Assembly: GCF_003460505.1 (NCBI RefSeq)
Contig: NZ_QTVG01000009.1
Location: 39,657-103,656, forward strand
Origin: Eubacterium sp. AF36-5BH
GTDB lineage: Bacteria; Bacillota; Clostridia; Lachnospirales; Lachnospiraceae
Reading direction: 5' to 3'
DNA: 64,000 nucleotides
This document shows, in pieces, positions 58,074-64,000 of this stretch. The notes under the pieces were generated by a model. It made no database searches and was not told where the DNA came from. It saw only the letters and a list, made by a program, of their open reading frames with translations. Numbering within the stretch: position 1 is the stretch's first letter; each line of letters starts with the position of its first letter. The translations under genes were made by a program, and so were the position numbers.

Positions 58074-58358
58074 TTACTCCTTGTAACCGCCCACAACAGC
58101 CAGTACCTTATATCCGCAATCTGATAATTCACTTGCCAGTTTGAAACTTAGACTACCTCTTCTGCAATATAGAATCCATGTGTAATCTTTCTTATTGTAC
58201 TGTGCTATTTTTTCAACTGTTGGATTCGGAACGTTAATGGCATTGTCAACGTGTGAGTAATAGAATTCCTGGGGACTTCTCAAATCTGCGACAATATATT
58301 TTTCTTCCATCGCTCTGGTTCGTGCTTCTTCTAATGATATATAATTGAATTTTCCCAT
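58074..58358 (-). CDS. Small rhodanese-like protein
   Basis: 94-aa single rhodanese domain with the active-site loop CRRGSLS around Cys65 (WILYCRRGSLS) and the typical IVADLRSPQEFYYSHVDNAINVP region. Such stand-alone proteins carry persulfide sulfur or act as thiosulfate sulfurtransferases. The start is ambiguous: GTG at 58370, ATG at 58364 or ATG at 58358. The last has the best, though weak, ribosome site. No partner gene for sulfur transfer lies nearby. Confidence 0.85.
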   Translation of the reverse strand: MGKFNYISLEEARTRAMEEKYIVADLRSPQEFYYSHVDNAINVPNPTVEKIAQYNKKDYTWILYCRRGSLSFKLASELSDCGYKVLAVVGGYKE

Positions 58359-58478
58359 GTTCATATCCACTAATAATTTATATAACTATTATATTTCAAA
58401 ATTCAACAAAGTTGCCTGACCATTTGGCATTTGGCATTTTATATTTACTGTTGTACTTTATTTCCCAGTACGTAAAAA

Positions 58479-58513
58479 GAAAACCTACAACCTGTTAAAG
58501 ATTGTAGGCTTTC
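58479..58513 (-). terminator. Terminator after the 73-aa Ser/Asn-rich gene
   Basis: Stem GAAAACCTACAA/TTGTAGGCTTTC (one mismatch) followed on the minus strand by TTTTTACG. It lies just beyond the gene's stop. Confidence 0.85.
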
Positions 58514-58518
58514 TTTTG

Positions 58519-58740
58519 TTATCTACAGTTCTTGCAATCACTTGCATCATCTGATGCTTCATCATTGTAACTATCTGTTGATGCCTTGTTGCCATAATCA
58601 TTCTTTGCTGATTCTGATGAATAAGAATTCTTGCTTGAATTTTTAGCTGAGTTCTTACTTGAAGCTTTGTTTGTATCAGCTTCATTTACAGAATCATTAC
58701 AATCATACGCATTCTTTGAACTTGAATATTTCTTTGCCAT
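58519..58740 (-). CDS. Small Ser/Asn/Lys-rich protein, function unknown
   Basis: 73 aa with an excellent AGGAGG ribosome site, its own strong terminator and no overlap with another gene. The composition is highly biased to Ser, Asn, Lys, Ala and Asp, with repeated S(K/S)NS and SAKN units and no hydrophobic core or signal peptide. It ends in a DC-KNC-R segment with two cysteines, plus one earlier Cys. Similar disordered small proteins with a Cys-containing tail occur in other Lachnospiraceae, from memory. A metal- or spore-related role is possible, but nothing in the sequence proves it. Confidence 0.7.
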   Translation of the reverse strand: MAKKYSSSKNAYDCNDSVNEADTNKASSKNSAKNSSKNSYSSESAKNDYGNKASTDSYNDEASDDASDCKNCR

Positions 58741-59277
58741 AATAACCTCCTAAAAAAATGTTTAATACATTTTGCATTAGATATTATGGTTACATATTTC
58801 TTTTTTATTCATGCTATAATTGCAAAACTGTTTTCCCCCATTATTTTTTCCTTTTTTCCTTTTAGTTAGCACTTTCGGTTTTTCATACTTTTCTTTTTGT
58901 TGTTTTCTTCATTTTTATTTTTCATACTTTTTTGTTATTAAGTTTTTCATATTTTTATCATTTCTTTTTGTTCTGCATTTCCAATGTCAGCAATCTTAAT
59001 TTTCCTGGAAGCCTGTTTCTTTATGAACTGACTAATACCGCTTGTTCTGTATGCTGCAATTCATATTACAATCAGCATTAAAATAATGAATAATTTTTAA
59101 AATCTTCTTTTCTTGCGGCGTCGTCTTCGGCGGATGCCTCCACCAAAGATTTCGCCTCTTGAACTTTGACTATAATATGTGTGGTCCATTAATGTTCTCC
59201 AATTAAAGTTTATCGTTTTTCTCTACCGTTTTTATCTGCCTTATTATTTTTCTAAATTATCTGTATTCAATTACAGT
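58741..59277. other. AT-rich intergenic stretch with one tiny ORF
   Basis: 537 bp between the fused ABC transporter gene and the 73-aa protein gene. The plus strand of 58790-59000 is strongly pyrimidine-rich and carries three degenerate copies of TTTTTCATA-CTTTT (about 58888-58960). The only plausible gene is the 30-codon Arg-rich ORF at 59097-59189. Confidence 0.6.
59097..59189 (-). CDS. Candidate 30-aa arginine-rich micro-protein
   Basis: ATG at 59189 is preceded by TTGGAGAACATTA, a good GGAG site. It encodes 30 residues: a polar N-terminus (MDHTYYSQSSRGEIFGGGI) followed by ten basic residues in a row and a C-terminal Phe before TAA. It lies downstream, in the same direction, of the fused ABC transporter gene. 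The local GC content is higher than in its surroundings. It could be a nucleic-acid-binding or membrane-active peptide, or a chance ORF. Confidence 0.45.
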   Translation of the reverse strand: MDHTYYSQSSRGEIFGGGIRRRRRRKKRRF

Positions 59278-61986
59278 TTACTTATTTCTAATTGCCTCGA
59301 TTGGTTTCTTTGATGCAATCCTGTAAACCGGTATGAAACTTGCAACTACTGCAACACCTATACTAATAATGAATAATAGTGCAATCTGTCTTATACCAAA
59401 ATTCAAAACAGTAATTAAAATTCCTACCCTGCTTCTAAACAAGCCGTTTAAAATTGCTGTTCCAACTCCCGTTGCTGTACATGCTAATACAAAATTAACC
59501 ATTGCAATAACAAAACTTTCTGCAAAGAAAATTCTGAATACATCATTACTTCTTGCACCAATGGCTCTTAAAATACCAATTTCCTGCTTCTTGTATGAAA
59601 TACTTGTTGCAATAAAATTAGAAAGCATAATCATTGCAAACAAGGCAAATCCAAGTCCCACATAGAAAAATACCTTTGACATTACTTTTAAAATTTCATC
59701 AACTGTATCTAATTCGTATGTTACCGAGTTCTGCATCTGGTATTTAACACCATCTCTAATTGTGTAGCAATATTTTACAATATCTTCTATATCAGAAGTT
59801 TTTTTAGGCATTGCTGTTACTGCAAAATCATAATCACCTTTTCCTTTTGTCCACTCTTCGCTGTAACCAAATATATTCTCAGGAACAATGTAAACGCCCT
59901 GGTATTTATCTTCGCCCTTGCTATAATCTAAAACACCAACAACCTTACATTTTTCCAGATTCTTAGTATCCTCATCATCTCCTGTATAAACAGTAAAAGT
60001 ATGTGTTTTTAAGTATTCTAATTTTTCTTTAAGAGTTGTCTCATCGTTTTCATCAAAAGTAAAGCTCTTAATATCAACAATTATTTCGTTGTTTGCAAGC
60101 TTATCTTTCTTTCCGTCAAGCCATGTAACATCATTTAAATCTATGTCGTCAATTGTTCCAATATACTCACCATCTACTGAAGCCTTATCATCAAATACAT
60201 TTAAGTATGAGTTCATCATCTGAACAAAATTAGGAACATCGTTTTTGATTTCAGCAAACTTTTCGCTACTTACAACTGCCACAGATGAAAGACTGTACTG
60301 TTGAATTTTTCCAAGTTCATTTCCTAACGCATACAATGCTAAATTTTCTGCAGATGAATTTCCTTTTAAATCCCCTGACAAATCTTTGTATCTATTTAAA
60401 TCAACCTGTGTATCAAAAATTCCCACAACTTTATATTTTGATTTTCCGATAGCAATTTCTTTTCCAACTAAATCATTGTAATCATTAATCTTTATTGTCT
60501 TATTTCCATTTACATAACCAGCTTTTTTGAAAGTTTCAAAAACATATTCACTTAACGCAATGTCGTTGTTCTTTCCTTCTGGTAGTTTTCCCGCAATCAT
60601 TTTGTAGTTGTACTCTTTTAATTTCTTGTTATCAAGAGTAGTAAAACCTGACACTGAATTTGCATATGCACAATATGAATCATTTTTAGTTAATTTTACA
60701 TTTGTGTCGATGTTACCTAAAGTCAATTCTTCACTTGGTGTTATAACCCCTGTGAAATTCAAACCTGTCTCTTTGTTGATTTTTTTCAAATCACCTTTTG
60801 ATAAATAGTTTCCGTATTCGTTCCAATAGCTGTATGTGCCATCGCCTACTTTAATTGATTTGGAAACAGTAGCGTATTTTATTTTTGAATCAACAATTGA
60901 TTTTGTACATGTTTTTATATGGTTATAATTTCCAAAAGTATCAGCTAAAGCAAACAATGTAAACGCCACAAATGACAGTAAAATTGTAATTGTCAATCTA
61001 ATCTTTTTGTGTTTTAAACTACTTGCACCAATTTTAAATGCATTTTTCAAAGGTAGTTTAGATTTGATTAACTTAAATTCTCTGTCCTGATATTTAATTT
61101 TACTTTCGTCTGTTTTTACAAACTCTCCTGTGCTACCGCCCTGATTTTCGTTAGCAACCTTAATGTTTAAATTGCTATTAACTCTATCAATATATTCGTT
61201 AATTTTTATCCTGTCATCTTCAGTTAAATGATAGCCTTTTTTTACAACAACTGTTGTGTCGTTAAACTGTAAATTATCTTCATTTATTTTACGTTGCTTT
61301 GCTACAATCTTCACCGACTTTTCCATATCTTCAATGATATTTCCATCTGCCAATTCGATAATTCTATCACCATAAGTTTCAGCAAATTCTCTGTCATGTG
61401 ATACAACAATTACCAGTTTTTCTTCTGACAATTTCTTTAATGTATCCAAAACCTGTTTTCCTGTTTTAGAATCCAAAGCTCCTGTAGGCTCATCTGCCAT
61501 AATAATCTGTGGATTCTTTACCAAGGCTCTTGCTATAGCCACTCTCTGTTTCTGTCCACCTGACAATTCGTTTGGCTTTCTATCTCCGTACCCCTCTAAA
61601 TCAACCTTTGTTAAAATTGAATTGATTTCTTCATCAGATGCTTTTCGTCCCTGAAGTTCAATTGCCAATGCAATGTTTGCTCCAACGGTAAATTCTTCTA
61701 AAACGTTGTATTCCTGAAAAATAAATCCAACGTATGTATTTCTGTAAGAATCGAAATGACTTTGGTTAAAGTCTTTAGATGAAACACCTTTAATAATTAT
61801 TTCTCCTTCATCGTACTTATCCAAGCCACCTAATAAATTTAAAAGTGTAGATTTTCCACTTCCTGACTTTCCTAAAAGAAATACAAGTCCTTTCTCCGGG
61901 AACTTAATAGATACCCCGTTTAAAGCATTAACAGAAACACCTTTTTTTGTTTTGTATACTTTCTTTAAATTTTTTGTTTCTAGCAT
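59278..61986 (-). CDS. Fused ABC-FtsX transporter (MacB-like)
   Basis: 902 aa joining an N-terminal ATPase to a permease. ATPase: Walker A GKSGSGKST (39-47), Q-loop FIFQEYNVLEEFTV, signature LSGGQKQRVAIARA, Walker B IIMADEPTGALD, H-loop VVSHDREFA. A ~90-residue linker follows. The first membrane helix is near 325-350 (LTITILLSFVAFTLFALADTFG). A long extracytoplasmic region (about 350-765) comes next, then three C-terminal helices with the FtsX segment LRAIGARSNDVFRIFFAES. This type exports peptides or acts in antibiotic-peptide defence. GGGGAAG precedes the ATG, and a very good promoter lies 80-110 bp upstream. The gene stands alone, without a two-component system. Confidence 0.93.
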   Translation of the reverse strand: MLETKNLKKVYKTKKGVSVNALNGVSIKFPEKGLVFLLGKSGSGKSTLLNLLGGLDKYDEGEIIIKGVSSKDFNQSHFDSYRNTYVGFIFQEYNVLEEFTVGANIALAIELQGRKASDEEINSILTKVDLEGYGDRKPNELSGGQKQRVAIARALVKNPQIIMADEPTGALDSKTGKQVLDTLKKLSEEKLVIVVSHDREFAETYGDRIIELADGNIIEDMEKSVKIVAKQRKINEDNLQFNDTTVVVKKGYHLTEDDRIKINEYIDRVNSNLNIKVANENQGGSTGEFVKTDESKIKYQDREFKLIKSKLPLKNAFKIGASSLKHKKIRLTITILLSFVAFTLFALADTFGNYNHIKTCTKSIVDSKIKYATVSKSIKVGDGTYSYWNEYGNYLSKGDLKKINKETGLNFTGVITPSEELTLGNIDTNVKLTKNDSYCAYANSVSGFTTLDNKKLKEYNYKMIAGKLPEGKNNDIALSEYVFETFKKAGYVNGNKTIKINDYNDLVGKEIAIGKSKYKVVGIFDTQVDLNRYKDLSGDLKGNSSAENLALYALGNELGKIQQYSLSSVAVVSSEKFAEIKNDVPNFVQMMNSYLNVFDDKASVDGEYIGTIDDIDLNDVTWLDGKKDKLANNEIIVDIKSFTFDENDETTLKEKLEYLKTHTFTVYTGDDEDTKNLEKCKVVGVLDYSKGEDKYQGVYIVPENIFGYSEEWTKGKGDYDFAVTAMPKKTSDIEDIVKYCYTIRDGVKYQMQNSVTYELDTVDEILKVMSKVFFYVGLGFALFAMIMLSNFIATSISYKKQEIGILRAIGARSNDVFRIFFAESFVIAMVNFVLACTATGVGTAILNGLFRSRVGILITVLNFGIRQIALLFIISIGVAVVASFIPVYRIASKKPIEAIRNK

Positions 61987-62066
61987 TATACTTCCCCTTT
62001 ATTTTTTTCTTTTCCTCTATTGTATTACTCGTGTATTGATTGTACTATTCTGATTAATACAAATAG

Positions 62067-62095
62067 TTTATAACACATTTTATTCCCTCCGTCAA
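62067..62095 (-). promoter_or_regulatory. Promoter of the fused ABC transporter gene
   Basis: Minus strand: -35 TTGACG (62090-62095), 17-bp spacer, -10 TATAAA (62067-62072). The leader to the ATG at 61986 is about 75 nt. Confidence 0.8.
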
Positions 62096-62145
62096 CAAAG
62101 TTTTTGTTTTTTATTTTATAACTTAAGTATTTATTACATAAAAAA

Positions 62146-62274
62146 GAATGTCGCTTGCGACATTCCACACACCAAGTACGTGCCCTCCCACAACTATTTT
62201 CTTCTCGCACCAGTGCCCCTCCCTTGTGGAACGTTTTTATTTAATAAGAAATTCCTTTAGAATTTCTTATTAAA
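62146..62274 (-). ncRNA. Riboswitch-like or small-RNA candidate with mutually exclusive hairpins
   Basis: On the minus strand a perfect 15-bp hairpin TTTAATAAGAAATTC/GAATTTCTTATTAAA (62240-62274) is followed by a GC-rich core. That core is closed by ACGTTCCACA (62225-62234) pairing with TGTGGAATGT (62160-62169). Inside it, GGGAGGG-CAC occurs twice. The 3' arm also belongs to a terminator-like hairpin GAATGTCG/CGACATTC (62146-62165) followed by TTTTT. The two folds exclude each other, the hallmark of a switch. On the plus strand the closing stem is itself followed by TTTTTATTT, so orientation is not certain. I do not recognise a known family. Confidence 0.4.
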
Positions 62275-62281
62275 CAAAAAA

Positions 62282-62304
62282 AGAGACTCAAATCATGAGT
62301 CTCT
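62282..62304 (-). terminator. Terminator of tRNA-Arg
   Basis: Perfect 9-bp stem AGAGACTCA/TGAGTCTCT followed on the minus strand by seven T residues, 5 bp past the tRNA. Confidence 0.93.
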
Positions 62305-62308
62305 CTTA

Positions 62309-62382
62309 TGTACGTGAAAGGATTCGAACCCTCGGCCTTCTGGTCCGTAGCCAGACGCTCTATCCAACTGAGCTACACGTAC
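62309..62382 (-). tRNA. tRNA-Arg (anticodon ACG)
   Basis: 74-nt cloverleaf. Acceptor GTACGTG/CACGTAC, anticodon stem TCTGG/CCAGA with loop CTACGGA. The A34 is expected to be edited to inosine. CCA is not encoded. Confidence 0.95.
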
Positions 62383-62602
62383 GCACAAGTCACATTTTAG
62401 CGACATTGCTTATTTTACATCATATCCTTTTCTCTGTCAACCAAAAATCAATAAAAATACGAAAAGGTTCAAAATAGGTAAATATATGAAAATTCGAGAA
62501 GTCCTAACTCAACCTTCATAAACTAAAACTTAATAAATATACGGACTTTTATCAACTATAATTTAATCTGACATGAAAAATAATATCAAAAGAATATGAA
62601 CA

Positions 62603-63850
62603 CTATTTTATTATATTCCAATTCAAATCTACTCTTGAATTAATACCCCTTACAGTTCCTCTATCAGAATACTGCCACATTTGAACATTTGGAATACCAC
62701 CATCATAAAAATTCTTTGTATTATGTGTCCATCTTGCAAGCCATACTCCATAGTCAGATATCTTTTTGTAATACACTGAATATTTCAAAAAGTCCATGTA
62801 AGAATACACACTGGTATCATAGCCTCTATTTTCCAAATAATCGCAATATGTTTTGATTATATTTGTATTGGATTTCTTGTACTTTCGTTTATTTCTATAT
62901 CCATTTTCAAAGTCAAAAGCGATTGGATAATCAATGTCGCCATAACTTTTTAGCATTTTATATGTAAACTTAGCTTCATTTTTTGCTTCCTTGTTATTGT
63001 CAGCATAACTATAAAGGTATAAACCTATCTTGATTCCATTTTTCTTTGCATTCTTATAATTGTAATCTAGCTGCTTATCAACAATGCCACCTTTTTTTGT
63101 TCCATAACCAAGTCTAATCATAGCAAAAGAAATTCCAGCTTTTTTAACTTTTTTCCAGTTAATTGTTCCATTATGATATGAAACATCTATACCTTTTAAA
63201 TTACCGGTATAAGATGATTTTGTATAAGCACTTTTATAAATAGTATCGTTTATGTTTTCTACCACAGCAATTCTATACTGATACTTTTTTGACTTTGAAG
63301 CATCATAATCCTTATAGGAGCCGTTGTCATCTGCTAATTCCGTTATGTACTTCCACTTACCACCACTTTTTTTTCTATATAAAACATAACTTGACGCACT
63401 ATCATTTAAATCCCATGTTACAAACTTATAGTCTTTAAAATCCACAACACTTACGTCCTTAACCCCTAGAGGTTTTGCAACTATTTCTGCTGAAACATAC
63501 GAGTAATTTCCATAAGCTTTTTTGTTATGCTTTTTATACTTTAATGGTCTGATTTTATATGTATATTTTTCTCCTGTCTCTATATCATCATCTATGTATT
63601 CTAAAGAAGTAGTATAATCGACGTTTTTAAATGTTCCATTATTTACGCTTCTATAAACAATATATCTGTCATATTTCTTTTTAGACTTCCACTGAAGTTT
63701 TGTTCCCTTTGTTGTTGTAGAAAGCTTAGTAATTGTAACATTTGTCTTTAATTGTTTTCCATAAGCTTTTGCTGAAGTGCCAAACACTAAACATGTCATA
63801 GTTAGCACTCCGGCTGCCGTTGCAATTCTTCTTAATAGTTTATTTTTCAT
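62603..63850 (-). CDS. Secreted GH25 lysozyme with fibronectin-like N-terminal domains
   Basis: 415 aa. A signal peptide (1-29, cleavage after AKA) is followed by two fibronectin-III-like beta domains (about 35-125 and 128-212). The GH25 muramidase domain begins at LKGIDVSYHNG, with catalytic Asp222 in GIDVS and the Asp313/Glu315 pair in AFDFEN, and ends in VQMWQYSDRG...VDLN. It hydrolyses peptidoglycan between N-acetylmuramic acid and N-acetylglucosamine. It is exported with no wall-anchoring signal. AGGAGAG precedes the ATG. The gene follows a tRNA at the right edge. It may be an autolysin or act in cell separation; a phage origin is unlikely since no phage genes surround it. Confidence 0.93.
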   Translation of the reverse strand: MKNKLLRRIATAAGVLTMTCLVFGTSAKAYGKQLKTNVTITKLSTTTKGTKLQWKSKKKYDRYIVYRSVNNGTFKNVDYTTSLEYIDDDIETGEKYTYKIRPLKYKKHNKKAYGNYSYVSAEIVAKPLGVKDVSVVDFKDYKFVTWDLNDSASSYVLYRKKSGGKWKYITELADDNGSYKDYDASKSKKYQYRIAVVENINDTIYKSAYTKSSYTGNLKGIDVSYHNGTINWKKVKKAGISFAMIRLGYGTKKGGIVDKQLDYNYKNAKKNGIKIGLYLYSYADNNKEAKNEAKFTYKMLKSYGDIDYPIAFDFENGYRNKRKYKKSNTNIIKTYCDYLENRGYDTSVYSYMDFLKYSVYYKKISDYGVWLARWTHNTKNFYDGGIPNVQMWQYSDRGTVRGINSRVDLNWNIIK

Positions 63851-63958
63851 TTTTCTCTCCTAATTTATTAAAATAATTTACGTGTATTGGCGACAACTCG
63901 CATCCATAGTAGATTTTGTGTAACAATAAATTTTAGAGAATTTCCTATTACACAAAAA

Positions 63959-63984
63959 AGAGATATCACATAGGTGATATCTCT
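63959..63984 (-). terminator. Terminator of the edge tRNA
   Basis: Perfect 11-bp stem AGAGATATCAC/GTGATATCTCT with a 4-nt loop, followed on the minus strand by TTTTTTGTG. It sits directly after the tRNA 3' end. Confidence 0.92.
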
Positions 63985-63986
63985 TA

Positions 63987-64000
63987 TGCCGGTGACCGGA
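63987..64000 (-). tRNA. 3' end of a tRNA cut by the window edge
   Basis: The minus strand reads TCCGGTCACCGGCA, i.e. the end of a T stem plus acceptor strand CACCGGC and discriminator A. The full gene would start with GCCGGTG. Identity cannot be determined here; tRNA-Thr is one option. Confidence 0.7.

Noticed and set aside
58770..58910. Basic reading frame (KPKVLTKRKKGKNNGGKQ...) on the minus strand
   Set aside because: No usable start codon or ribosome site; explained by purine-rich low complexity.
62295..62477. 60-codon plus-strand ORF over tRNA-Arg
   Set aside because: Same artefact: translation of an antisense tRNA.

Overview
The window looks like a chromosomal segment of a low-GC Gram-positive anaerobe, most likely a member of Clostridia in the family Lachnospiraceae. 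The evidence is the AT-rich composition, strong AGGAGG-type ribosome binding sites, a perfect CIRCE operator ahead of hrcA, the DUF4364 gene between ysxC and lepA, class B sortase, and GH25 and papain-like secreted enzymes typical of gut Clostridia. No species can be named from the sequence alone. Almost every gene is on the minus strand, so read from high to low coordinates; the only clear plus-strand gene is a CYTH-domain protein at 18.15-18.61 kb.

Region 1 (1-18.1 kb) is housekeeping and protein quality control. It holds the heat-shock operon hrcA-grpE-dnaK-dnaJ (dnaJ runs off the left edge), a DegV protein, a LOG-family protein, a small lipoprotein and hemW. A second long operon reads tig-clpP-clpX-lon-ysxC-DUF4364-lepA. 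It is followed by a DJ-1/PfpI protein and a striking GC-rich, stem-flanked palindromic element at 17958-18098 that may be a structured RNA or a small repeat element.

Region 2 (18.1-48.7 kb) is the accessory heart of the window. It contains a LolD/FtsX-type ABC exporter with a truncated response-regulator remnant, a class B sortase, a membrane-anchored solute-binding-protein homologue, and one uninterrupted 23.9-kb gene. That gene encodes a 7972-residue secreted protein with a signal peptide, about 5000 residues of non-repetitive beta-rich sequence, about sixteen SdrD_B/Cna_B-like modules (five consecutive spacings of exactly 504 bp, four units nearly identical), and a C-terminal IQTG-hydrophobic-basic sorting signal. 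Giant protein, solute-binding homologue and sortase lie in one orientation and probably form a dedicated surface-display cassette.

Region 3 (48.7-64 kb) holds a putative GT-C-type membrane protein and a UDP-galactopyranose-mutase-like flavoprotein, then a seven-tRNA cluster (Pro-Gly-Arg-His-Gln-Lys-Leu) with a clear promoter. After these come a YfcE-type phosphoesterase, RdgB, a membrane-tethered C1-family peptidase, a THUMP-type RNA methyltransferase, a rhodanese, two very small proteins, a fused ABC-FtsX transporter, tRNA-Arg, a secreted GH25 lysozyme and the 3' tip of another tRNA at the right edge. A riboswitch-like leader with mutually exclusive hairpins lies at 62146-62274.
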